Assembly: GCA_023853785.1 (NCBI GenBank)
Contig: JAJIRX010000522.1
Span: 62,001 to 126,000, forward strand
Length of the DNA: 64,000 bases
Origin: Psilocybe azurescens
Taxonomy: Eukaryota > Basidiomycota > Agaricomycetes > Agaricales > Agrocybaceae
Reading direction: 5' to 3'
Below the pieces are notes generated by a model, which saw only the letters and a list, made by a program, of their open reading frames with translations, was not told where the DNA came from and did not search any database. The translations under genes were made by a program, and so were the position numbers. Below are positions 10,195-19,789 of the stretch, piece after piece; the stretch's first letter is position 1; each line of letters starts with the position of its first letter.

Positions 10195-11706
10195 CTAACC
10201 AGTCTTGTTCTTGCTCCTCTTCCCGACCTGCGCCTGGAACCCGCTCTTGATCGCGTTGACGGAACGCCTACTCCCGCACGACTCGCACGCCATGAAGAAG
10301 ATACGATTTTCCTTCGTGAGGAGCGTGTCGGGCGATTTGCACGTTTTGCAGGTCACGTATTCGACTGTTGGATGGGTTGGTGTGGGGATAAGGAAATGAG
10401 GGATATGGTAGAGGAACGAGATATAGAAGAAGGAGAACAGAGATATAGGAGAGGTGGGGGAGGAGATGATGTGAGTAAGGAATGATATTATGGGAAATTA
10501 AGGATGGACGCACCCATGTAACGACGGAGAACATTCTCGATCTGTTTCTTGCTGGAAACGACCCTTGATGACTAGTCGTCCGGCACCGTCAACGCTACCT
10601 GTCGTACCCATTTCGGCAAACAGATATTGGATAACGTGTTCGGGCTATTGTAAGCAAAGGAAAAATGAAAAATAAAATTAACAACCTTGCGAAACTCGAT
10701 GCAAGATCACAGGATAATATGTGACGTTACCTGACGATGCATCTTTTTGCAGATGTCGGTGACGTTGGCGAAGATGGATTTCTTGTTTCCTTCTCGGAAG
10801 AGCTGGGGAGGGGCGATTGTGTAACGTTTCTTGGAGGCGTTGGAGAGGAGAGATGGGTTGGCGGCATGCAGTGAGGCGTAGAATCGTGTAAGAAGCTTGA
10901 ATGAACAAATGTGTCAGATCTATACCCCAGATATTGGTGCATGGGGGTGCTCACTTCTTGATATGTGTAATCACGGTCACTCGTCAGCCAAGGCTCGGTC
11001 CCAGCGTCGAGTCCCACAGGCGCATCTCCCGGACGGGCAAAAGGATCATCACCGAGCTCCTCTTCATCGATGTTGTCCAGATGGGAGCCGTCTGGCTCCG
11101 GCCCGTCTTCGTCGTCATCCTCTGCACCGTCGGCTTTCGCGGGCTTGGTTGATTTGGAATCGTTGATCTCCTTCTCGAAGGCGTCGAGGTCGAAGTTGGC
11201 CTTTTTCTTGCTCGACTTCTTTTTCTTCTTCATGTCGGAGAAGTCGAGGTCGTCGGCGGTGATGGTGGCACCCTCTACGGCGGGTGCTGCATCACCAGCG
11301 ACTACAGCGGGGGTCGATGTCCCAGAGTCGTCTCCCTGTTCCAGTTGTGAGATGAGATGAGATGAGATGAGATTATCAATAGCAAGCAGGGATAAAATGG
11401 CGAGATAGACGCACGAAATCCATCGGGATCTCCTTCTTCTTTTTCTTCTTCTTCATATCGCCGAACATCGCCTTGTAGTCTTCCTCCTCCTTGTCCTTCT
11501 TGTCCGACTTTGCCTCTGCCATGAGCTCGTGGGCGGTTGTCGGCCCTAGATCGACGGCCTCGCCATTGATCGTGGTGCTGTCTATGGTCTCTGGAGCGGG
11601 CTTTGTGGGATCCGCATCTGCGCCGAGAGGGTCCTCAATGAAGACGACGGCCTTTTTTCTTTCTTTTCTTGAGGGAAGGGTCGAAAAGCGGTTCCTCTGT
11701 GGCCAT
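10195..11706 (-). CDS. SUI3: Translation initiation factor eIF2 subunit beta
   Basis: This is the beta subunit of the eIF2 GTP-binding complex, which brings initiator Met-tRNA to the 40S ribosome. Exons: 11706-11415, 11335-10955, 10895-10731, 10644-10514, 10364-10195. The lysine blocks that bind eIF5 and eIF2B are visible ([28 protein letters not shown]). The core has [17 protein letters not shown] and [17 protein letters not shown], and the C-terminal zinc finger is YVTCKTC with MACESC. Two extra bases break the frame. One is in the A6 run at 11653-11658, between the start [12 protein letters not shown] and [12 protein letters not shown]. The other is near 10546-10553, between VIKGRFQQ and [10 protein letters not shown]. 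With each removed, all exon phases fit (about 378 aa). In an essential gene these are most likely sequence errors. Confidence 0.95.
11348..11371. repeat. GATGA pentanucleotide microsatellite in an intron
   Basis: There are four to five perfect copies of a GATGA unit inside the first intron of the eIF2 beta gene. Confidence 0.8.
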
Positions 11707-11869
11707 TTTAACAAAAGTCAGTGGAGAGACTGAATTGAACTGACTCGCAATCAATCAGCCCAGTTAATCCAAACTCCGACGGCGTGGGAATAAACAAATG
11801 CAAAGCCGAGAGTGCCCGACACACTGCCAACGCTGCCTGCAAATCTGTTAAAACTCTCCAAAACGAACG
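11707..11869. promoter_or_regulatory. Bidirectional promoter between eIF2 beta and ATP3
   Basis: Only 163 bp separate the two divergent start codons, so both 5' UTRs and both core promoters must fit here. It contains CAATCAATCAG-type sequence (11748-11757) and no clear TATA box, as is common for housekeeping genes. Confidence 0.6.
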
Positions 11870-13245
11870 ATGTCCACGATGCTTGCTCGTCGTTCACTTG
11901 CCCGCGTCGCCGCCGTCGCCCAGCCACCGGCCTTTGGCGCCGCCAGGAACATGGCCACCCTCCGCGAGATCGAGCTGCGCCTCAAGTCTGTCAGGAACAT
12001 TGAGAAAATCACAAAGGTCCGTCGTGTCGCGCTCTCTCGCACTCTCGTCGCTCATTGTCGCGCATAGTCGATGAAAATGATTGCTTCAACCAAGCTCGCA
12101 AAGGCCCAGAGGGCCATGGAGGCTGGTAAGAAGTATGGCGAGGCGAACAAGGGTCCGTGTTCATTTTATCTCACTCACCCGCCACGAACCCGAACCCATA
12201 TTGTGCCCAAACGTCATCAGAGGTCTTTGCACACGTCCCGTCCGACAAGCCTACACCCAACAAGCTCTTCGTCGTCATCTCCTCCGACAAGGGTCTCTGT
12301 GGTGGCATCCACTCCTCCGTCTCTAAGGCCACCCGCAAGGCCCTAGCCGGCGCCGAGGACTCGCCCTTCGTGGGGCTCCCCTGCGAACGACGCCGCCGTC
12401 GACTCCACCTCGCCCATTATCGTCATTGGCGACAAGTCGAAGAGCCAGCTCCTGCGCACCGTCGGCGCCAACTTCCAACTAACTTTCAACCAAATTGGTC
12501 GCGATATCCCCACGTTCGCGGACGCCGCCGCTGTCGCTGACCTCGTCATCCAGAGCGGTATCAAGTACGACAGTGTTGTCCTTGTGTACAACAAGTTCCT
12601 GACCCAGATCTCGTATGAGTCTGCGATCACGGAGGTGAAGGGAGAGGAAGCTTTGAAGAGAGCAGTGCGTGTTTCCTTCCTCCGCTGACGAAACTCCGGT
12701 CCCTCAATGTTAACGGTGTTTTATTTTCATAGATGCCTTCAAGGTCTACGAGAATGAAGACGACGCCACCAAAGACCTCGCCGAGTTCTCCCTCGCCAAC
12801 GCCATCTACGCTGCTCTCGTCGAGGGACACGCTTGCGAGCAGAGCGCTCGGTACGTCCATTCCTCTAATCAATCTCTCATAAAAAATCTCATTGTTGTTT
12901 ACTTCTTTATCGACTCTACTTTCTTTACCCTCTCTCTCATAGTCGTACCGCCATGGAGAACGCCTCGAAGAACGCCGGCGAGATGATTGGCTCCCTCCAG
13001 ATGCAGTACAATCGTGGTCGCCAAGCCGCTATCACCAACGAGCTGGTGGATATCATCACTGGTGCGTTGTCTCCATCTTCCCTTCTCCATCCCCCATCTC
13101 CAGTCCCTCTCTTCGTTCTCCCGTCCTTCATCCTGTTTTTATCCCGATCCCTTGCCCCTCATCCCTCGTGTATTTATTTACATTTGTATATGCACATTCT
13201 AACGCAACTGTTTTTCTTCTTTTTTTAGGTGCCAGTGCTCTGTAA
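11870..13245 (+). CDS. ATP3: Mitochondrial F1F0 ATP synthase gamma subunit
   Basis: This is the central rotor shaft of the F1 motor. Exons: 11870-12016, 12068-12152, 12221-12664, 12733-12850, 12943-13061, 13229-13245. The N-terminus [16 protein letters not shown] is a mitochondrial targeting peptide. Then come the gamma signatures [36 protein letters not shown] and [13 protein letters not shown], and the C-terminal helix [20 protein letters not shown] ending GASAL. Two defects are visible. An extra G in the G4 run at 12372-12375 separates AGAEDSP from [12 protein letters not shown]. One base also seems missing at the exon 3 donor (12664/12665), where an added G would give AG|GTGCGT and restore [12 protein letters not shown]. 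With both corrected the protein is 309 aa, the normal family length. Confidence 0.95.
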
Positions 13246-14054
13246 GCGGATACGGATACGATTGCACATACAGTATAGATACATCGATCGTACCCGTACC
13301 CTTGCTAGAGCATTCTCGTTCACGCCAAATCCAATATATTATCGTGGAAATTTGGCTGCTTTGAGCACTCATTCTCTCGTTGTCTGGCGAATTGCCCACC
13401 TGTATGGTGAGATTAGCTATGTTCTTCATGATGTTGTTTTTTTAGCTTGTAATAGTGGAGGCGCTGTCGGTGGCTGTACCGTGCGACACTGATTCTAATT
13501 GGCAGAGTCTGCAGAGTCTGCATGCCTACATACTGGGGCTATTTTTAGTCCCTTCCTTGCTTTCTTTCCTGCCAACCTATTGTTGGAATCTGATCGAAAG
13601 ACCTTGTCATTCTTCCCTTTTCCCCTATTCAGACTCAAAGACACGGCCTCGAGAAGCTCATCCCAATCCCATGTGCAAGTAGCATGTTCATCGTTAGAGA
13701 CCGGTGAAGCACAGCCATTTTCCTTCCCAATGGTCCATAAGAGCTGTGGGTGTTCCGGGTAACCTTTTATTTTCCACGGCTTTGACTCGAACAATTGCAA
13801 CCCTTCCTGGAGTAGGCCTCGAGGGCCTTGAGGCTGAGTGCTCACAACCTAGCACCGGGACTGGCAGCTGTCCAACGCAATTGTTCTAGATGAGGAACAG
13901 GCTTCTCGAGCTGTGTGTTATGGTATTAGGACAACTCCACTTGTGTGTACGTTGCAGCTCTTTGTCTATATAAGAACCCAGGGAATTATTGTACGGCTCC
14001 TAATACTCAGGCTCCCGACTCCCCCATTATTGTTATAACCACATCTGCTTTGTT
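13246..14054. other. Intergenic spacer with the promoter of the next gene
   Basis: This holds the ATP3 3' flank and the promoter of the gene at 14055. A 116-codon minus-strand frame (13495-13845) has no splice or family support and I do not call it. Confidence 0.5.
13967..13974 (+). promoter_or_regulatory. TATA box
   Basis: TATATAAG lies 81 bp upstream of the ATG at 14055, a usual distance for a basidiomycete core promoter. Confidence 0.55.
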
Positions 14055-14956
14055 ATGAGCGTCCAACCTCCTATTTACTTGCAGCCCTTGACTCATCCTG
14101 CTACTAGTAATGTACCACAGTCCGGGGCTCGAAGCAACCCTGGAATCAAGCATGGCTACCACAACCCACATGATGGACAACTACGAATGGGACCAGGACT
14201 ACCCAGTGCTGGACATCAACTAACCGCCTCAACTCCTCCATCATCAACCTTGGAGACTGCGATTGAACGTGCTGGCTTCTGGCTTTTCTTCCTTCTGACT
14301 GTCGTGGTATTTGGGTTAGTGATTAGTCCTGACTTTCTGACTGCAAGCTTGGCTTGTGTGAGCACGCCAAAAAGAAACTGACGATGAATTTTACATACAG
14401 CTACTATATATGTGTATTGGTTCTGATAACCGCAGAGTTTGGCTTGCTCCCCATGTCAGTCGCTTGAATTTTTACTATCTGTGATTCTTATTAACCTCCA
14501 TGCATCGGAAACAGGATAGCTTTTCAGCTATTCGAGCGGATCCTCGACATAAACCTGCACATACCCTCCTACGCACTGTACATCGGGGCGCTAAGCGCGC
14601 TCTCCTGGTCCATCCCCATCCTCAAATTTTTACACTCCGTGCTCCCGAGCTTCTTCACTGACGAGCTCAAAGAAGTGCACACGGTCTGGCACCACACGCG
14701 CCGGGAGTGGGTTTTCGTCTTCACGCCTGTCCTGATCATCAGTTTCTACACATTGTTCTCGGACGGTTTGGCCACGGCTATTATCGAGGGCGATAAGGAG
14801 CTCGGGGGGGACGATACGATGGAGGCGATGCTCTTGGGCGCGAAGTGCGCGGTGGGCGTGTGCGTTGCCGCTGGCGTGGCGCTTGCCGGGTATCATTGGA
14901 GAAATGCGCGAAGGGAAGCTGCGAAGGGGCAGGCATTGTTGGCAGATTATTCGTAA
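14055..14956 (+). CDS. Polytopic membrane protein, unrecognised (251 aa)
   Basis: Three exons (14055-14314, 14401-14454, 14515-14956) give an intact 251-aa protein. Residues 1-70 are polar and Pro/Ser-rich, probably cytosolic. Hydrophobic helices follow: WLFFLLTVVVFG running into YYICVLVLITAEFGL, then YALYIGALSALSW, WVFVFTPVLIISFYTLF, and AKCAVGVCVAAGVALAGY. The C-terminus is short and basic. The exon phases agree and there is no frameshift. I do not recognise the family. Confidence 0.7.
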
Positions 14957-15940
14957 TTGGAGTTGTCGGACGGTTTATACCTTTATGTAGGATTTTTATG
15001 TGAAGGGTCGTGCAGCAGCATAATATTCCCGAATCTCTAATCTATTTCTGCAAGTCAATTTCCAGTATAACGCGTATAAATAGAATACTTAGCCGCCGGC
15101 GAGGAATACAGAAGTTGCTGTAAGTTCGTCCTTCTCAACTAGGGTCGAGGTTAAACTACAGCAACATGGGTGCCCTTCATGCAGTCAGATGAATCTACAG
15201 AAGTCTCTCAGGCCAGATATGCACGTGGAATTTAAAAAATAAAAGGGAGGTGGGCGCTACCGTCGAAGAAGCCGAGTAATACAACACATTGGTATAGAAC
15301 ACAGCATGTGGATGTGGTCTTGATAAAAGCATTAAGTACTTCTTCCCAAGCCAAAATATACTAGATTTCCGCGCGAGCTCCTGACGTTGGGACAGTGGTG
15401 ACTGCCAGTAATCTGGAGTCTGGAGAATATCGTAATTCCTTATCCCAGCATAGTTCTCGCAATCCTCTTCGTTCACGTTCACTAAGCGCTGGCACACAAC
15501 GGCGAGACGCGAGAGCCAGTCATATTTGGTGGAATTGAGCCTCGAATAGCCAGAATCGTGGCCGCAGCGATAAAGTAACCTGGAGCATTCAAGAAGCTTT
15601 TCTAAAATTAAGTTCTTTCTGAAGACTTTCAGAGGCTGCCACAGAGGTTATTCGAAGAAGCGATTGAGCAGCGGCAGCGACGAATTTTACAAAATATGGA
15701 CCTGGGTTCAACGTTCAACTTTCAGAACGCGTTCAACATCAATGCGCAGCTCAAAAAGATATTCTGGGGTCCTCAGGAACTGATGTGAGCTGCCACATTC
15801 AGCTCGCTTAGCATCGGTATGTTTTACAAGAATCGTGGTAGCTTACGCGAAGCGGTCACTGCTTAAAAAGCTTACTTACTAAAAGTTGGGACTGCGCAGC
15901 TGCGGCCACGACACCTGGTTTAAACAGTCCCCTCTTCGCC
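14957..15940. other. Spacer with a possible coding remnant on each strand
   Basis: The minus strand is open from about 15646 to 15195 without a usable early ATG (see the next entry). The plus strand at about 15630-15788 reads RLPQRLFEEAIEQRQRRILQ and ends at a TGA. It overlaps the 5' end of that frame, and both cannot be coding throughout. The remainder shows nothing. Confidence 0.4.
15195..15646 (-). CDS. Possible exon of an unrecognised gene
   Basis: About 150 codons are open, including LEKLLECSRLLYRCGHDSGY, WLSRLAVVCQRLVNVNEED and NYDILQTPDYWQSPLSQRQE. The composition looks like protein. An internal ATG exists at 15497, but the coding-like sequence begins well before it, so an upstream exon or a broken gene is implied. 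Function unknown. Confidence 0.3.
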
Positions 15941-16588
15941 ATGATTGTCGAAACTCCTGATATCGACATATCCGACGCAGAGTCGACAAACACACTCGTC
16001 ACCGGCCAAAAAATCCCTCGATACCTCCCGACTCTGGTTTATGCCTCCCTTGTTATATCGACGACTGCTTTTATATTTGCCATCATCGACAATGTCGATA
16101 ATCGCTGGAGTAGCATCCCTCAAGGCCTCATAGTCACAATCCTGGCGTATATCTCCACCCTGCCACACCATAGCGCCGTCCTCCTTCTGAAATGGCTCGA
16201 GCGTCATCAAACCGAGTCCATCCTCCCATTTGCGCCATCGTCCCCTCGCTCCGTCGCATACTCTTTCATATCTTTCGCGTTATGGGTTGGATCCACGGCA
16301 GTGTGCGCGAAAAACCTCTACACAAACACGAGATCTCAAATTTACTCGAATTGCATAAAGGACGATACATCACCAATGGGTTATACATGTTACCCCTATG
16401 TTTGGCACCCAGGCATAGAGGTCTACGGCAACTCGCTTGCCTCGAGCATCACTTCCTTGTTGGAGTCGCTCCTTGCCATTTCCATTACTGCGATTTGCTA
16501 TATGCATCATAGACGATTGCATAAGAAGGCCCAGACTGCGCCGTCCCCTACTTCAACCCCGACCGAGTCGAAGGTCCTTTCCGCGTAG
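15941..16588 (+). CDS. Four-helix membrane protein, copy 1 of a tandem pair
   Basis: A single-exon 215-aa protein. Hydrophobic segments are LVYASLVISTTAFIFAIID, GLIVTILAYISTL, SVAYSFISFALWVGSTAV and SITSLLESLLAISITAICYM. A hallmark PHHSAVLLLKWLERHQTES lies between helices 2 and 3. The loop before the last helix carries Cys and aromatic residues (SNCIKDD, YTCYPYVW), and the tail is basic then Ser/Thr-rich (TPTESKVLSA). The paralog at 17369 shares the hallmark, all four helices and the last residues. Family unknown to me; probably a lineage-specific plasma- or endomembrane protein. Confidence 0.75.
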   Translation: MIVETPDIDISDAESTNTLVTGQKIPRYLPTLVYASLVISTTAFIFAIIDNVDNRWSSIPQGLIVTILAYISTLPHHSAVLLLKWLERHQTESILPFAPSSPRSVAYSFISFALWVGSTAVCAKNLYTNTRSQIYSNCIKDDTSPMGYTCYPYVWHPGIEVYGNSLASSITSLLESLLAISITAICYMHHRRLHKKAQTAPSPTSTPTESKVLSA

Positions 16589-17368
16589 TCACCCATGTAC
16601 CCAGGATGCAGCAGTACTACAAGGGTGCGGGTGGGTGTCGAAGCTTATAATTTGTTGAGTTTAATGCTGATACATTCTCCCAAAATAGTTACTTGAACTC
16701 GATAACTATTCAATCGGCTAACAACCTCGGTATCAAGCTAGAAGCCTGCGATTAACTCGGAAAAATGACAATCTCATATTTCGTTGCGACAATACATCCT
16801 CAGCTTGCGCGCTTCTACTAGTCGGGCGTCCGGACTCCGACTTCCTCGTCGTAATTTCAATTCGAGATTCGAAACCTGCTGAACCCATGGAGATTTCACA
16901 TTGAAACCGTCAGGATGAGGATTTAGCGCTGTTTTCGACGTCGATATCAAGTCACGAATAGAAAGGATCAGCAGATGGACACGAGTCATGCGACGTTCGG
17001 GTATCATGGGGTTCAGAAAGAAAGCTTATTTTTATCACAGAATACAGCCAGTGCTGCGCAGAACGACACAGGCCGCTTAGTCGGCCAACTTCGCGCTGCT
17101 ACAGAGAAATTGCAACGATTTCGTTTTCCATTTATTGAGCATTGGATTAGTTCTGTGTATTTGTAGAGTACGAGAGAAATTTTGATACTGCCTTTCACGC
17201 ACCTTCCGGGTTCAACAAGACATCCCAGCGCCCTGAAGATATCCCCGGTCACTAAAAATAACGTAACATGCGCTTCTAAAACGTATGTAAGTAAACACGG
17301 CAAACCAAAAAGATTCAAAAGCTGCACTGCTGCGGACACGATACCTGGTTTAAACCACCCTCTTCACC
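16589..17368. other. Intergenic spacer between the tandem pair
   Basis: This contains part of the duplicated 5' flank (CACGAYACCTGGTTTAAAC just before both copies) and the short HSP20-like fragment listed next. No gene is visible. Confidence 0.5.
17167..17202. repeat. 36-bp fragment matching the nearby HSP20 coding sequence
   Basis: 17167-17202 matches 18813-18848 at 32 of 36 bases in the same orientation. The matched part of the HSP20 gene encodes the region around RERQYGKFSRTL. It looks like a stray copy of an exon piece moved about 1.6 kb upstream during local duplication. Confidence 0.55.
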
Positions 17369-18045
17369 ATGATCGTTGTTACTTCCTGATATGGACTCGT
17401 CCGACGCAGCGTCAACAAATAATACTCTCGTCCATGAAAAGTTCCATAGAGTCCCTCGACACCTCCCGACTCTTGTTTATTCCTCCTTTCTCGTATCAAC
17501 GCTCGCTTTTTCGTTCGTCATCGTTGACTACATCAGTAGTTCCTGGCCCGGTGACCTCCCTAATAGCATTGTTCCTGTAGTACTGGCCTACCTCTGCACC
17601 CTCCCACATCATAGCGCCGTGCTCCTTCTGCAGTGGCTTGAACGTCATCAAACCGAGTCCATACTCCCTTTCTCGCCGTCGTCCCTTCGCGCCATTGTTT
17701 ACTCTCTTGTTTCATTGGTCTTGTGGATTGCATCCACTGCCGTGTCAGCAATCAACCTCCATAGGAACAGCGCCTCTTATTGGACTTGCGAGAACTTCAC
17801 CGTAGACAATACTACAGCTATACCATCGTATAGATGTGTTAGCAATGGCCTTGTCCAGCCCCCCCGTGATGAGCTACTGGAGCTCTCTCGCCTCGACACT
17901 CACTACCTCGTTGGAGGTGATCCTTGCCCTTTCCATCACCTCAATTTGCTATATTCATCATAGGCGACGCAATAAGGCAGCCCAGCCTGAGATTGCACCA
18001 TCCATTACTTCAACCCCGTCCGAATCGAAAGTCCTTTCCGCATAG
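17369..18045 (+). CDS. Four-helix membrane protein, copy 2, with two frame breaks
   Basis: This is the paralog of 15941-16588. It has the helices LVYSSFLVSTLAFSFVIVD, SIVPVVLAYLCTL and AIVYSLVSLVLWIASTA, and the hallmark PHHSAVLLLQWLERHQTES. Two one-base insertions relative to copy 1 break it. One is near 17384 (ACTTCCTGAT versus ACTCCTGAT), which removes the ATG at 17369 from the frame. The other is in the C7 run at 17859-17865, after which the last helix (TTSLEVILALSITSICYIHH) and tail SESKVLSA are in another frame. The ends are conserved, so this is either a very young pseudogene or an intact gene with consensus errors. Confidence 0.65.
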
Positions 18046-18619
18046 TGGCCAATATTATTTATTATTACATGCCCAGAATGCAGGAGAGCTACAGTGAGTA
18101 TCCCTAGCTGGTACCTGGTTAATTTATTCTGGTTCTCACACATTACACCAAAATAGGGATACCTACTCAATCAGTGATATCGAGATAGTCACGTCAATAA
18201 CCCAAACGTCAGGCTAAAAGCACTGCCCAGATCAAAACCAGCACTAAATCCCGGAAAGGGACGATGTCCGACCTCGTGTGGCTGCGAATATATTATTATC
18301 AGCTTCCACTTTACTAGTGCATATCTCGCCGGGCGTCGGATACGTCGTCACGGTCTGAGCTCTGACCAGAGGGATGGAGAAATCAAGACGGGGAGGTAGA
18401 AAGAGCGAGCGCATAGCGTAGCTTGTTGATCTGTCATTATACTATAACTATATTGACAGGCAAAACCTGTTGGATTACGGGCATTTCATTCCGGGAGAGA
18501 GAAATAACTTTTGAAATCAAAATCAGACCAAGATGAGAATCAATTTACATATATGAATACTACATTCGGGTACGACGGTACTGAGAGGGGTATAATCAAG
18601 CGTATGAAACTATTCAGAT
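18046..18619. other. Intergenic spacer
   Basis: This is the convergent 3' flank of the membrane-protein gene and the HSP20 gene. It is AT-rich with no open frame or repeat worth noting. Confidence 0.5.
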
Positions 18620-19221
18620 TTAAGCGATATTGATTTTCTTTGGGCTAACTTGGTCAACCGGTGCCGTCTTTGGGAAAGTAATCGTGAGGATGCCATTTTC
18701 CATGTTGGCCTTGATCTCATCATCCTATATCGAACGTAGGGTTAGTTCGTCTGGCGCTTGATTTCTACAACCTTGTAAATCCACGTACCTTGACTCCTGC
18801 AGGTAGCTGCAAAGTACGAGAGAACTTGCCATACTGCCTTTCACGCACGGCATAGCCATGTTCCTCGAACTCGTTTGCCTGCTTCAACTCAGCAGACACA
18901 GTAAGTCGATTGTTGTGAACATCGATGCTGACGTTCTCCTTTGAAACTCCAGGAAATTCAAAGGAGGCAGTGACGAGATTCTTTTCGGCATCTTCGTGAA
19001 GGTCCATTCTGCAAAGATTCGTTTAACATCGAATTTTCACCGATTCGAAAGAAAAAATTCGAGTCTTACCTTGGCTTCAAAAGCCTTACAGCACCATCTC
19101 CAGCCGCATTGCGGCGTTGAAGTTGATTGTTTCGAGGACCTTGCGCTTGACGAGCGGCAAATGCCTCTTCGAAGAGACGGTCAAAGTCGTAGAAAGGTTC
19201 GTAGAAGAAGACGTTTGACAT
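18620..19221 (-). CDS. Small heat shock protein, HSP20 family (158 aa)
   Basis: An ATP-independent holdase chaperone. Exons: 19221-19070, 19008-18789, 18724-18620. The N-terminal arm MSNVFFYEPFYDFDRLFEEA is typical. The alpha-crystallin domain runs from about residue 50 to 145: MDLHEDAEKNLVTASFEFPG, VSKENVSIDVHNNRLTVSAE, YGKFSRTLQLPAGV, and ENGILTITFPK close to the C-terminus. It is intact with consistent phases. A TATA box and a near-consensus heat shock element lie upstream, matching stress control. Confidence 0.93.
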
Positions 19222-19789
19222 TGCTTAGAAGGTAATTGAGAATTGCTCAGATTGTTTGAACTGACAGTCGCCGACGAGACGCGCTCTTATTTATATCTTC
19301 ACTGCTGGGACCACTTCGAAGTATGATGAAGGCCTCGAAAACTTGAGAACATAGCGTGTGCGAAGTGAGAAAACTCTAGAAAGATTCCTTTCCCTTCTGT
19401 GTAGGTCTGTGTGCGCTTTGGAATCTTGGATCCAGAATCCAGATGGATCCCTTCAACTGGAGAAGAATCCAGAAAATGACGGAAGAAACTGAAAGATTCG
19501 GCACGTCCGGCATATATACCAATTTTGGTAATTTATAAACGGTCAGGTGCAGTGATCGAATATGCACAAGGGTGAGACTTGAAGCCTAAGTTCTTGAGGA
19601 GGCACCTGGCAGTGGCAAAGAAAGGTTAAGTGGAAAGTAAAGCCGGACCAACGAGTCATGAAAAAGGGAGAGATATACATCGCAAAAAAACGAGCTGATT
19701 CGATAAAATAAAGCAAACAAGAAAAAAGAGAACAGAAGAAAAAGGAAAATAAAACAGATGCACATCGCAAGCACGGTTGATCACTATCA
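19222..19789 (-). promoter_or_regulatory. HSP20 promoter with TATA box and candidate heat shock element
   Basis: On the minus strand, TATAAATA sits at 19295-19288, 67 bp before the ATG. At 19374-19381 CTCTAGAA differs by one base from the heat shock element core TTCTAGAA, with further GAA/TTC triplets nearby. The far end of the interval is the 3' flank of NUP57. Confidence 0.5.

Noticed and set aside
13495..13845. 116-codon minus-strand frame
   Set aside because: No family signature or neighbouring exon; in the ATP3 3' flank and overlapped by equally long frames on the other strand.
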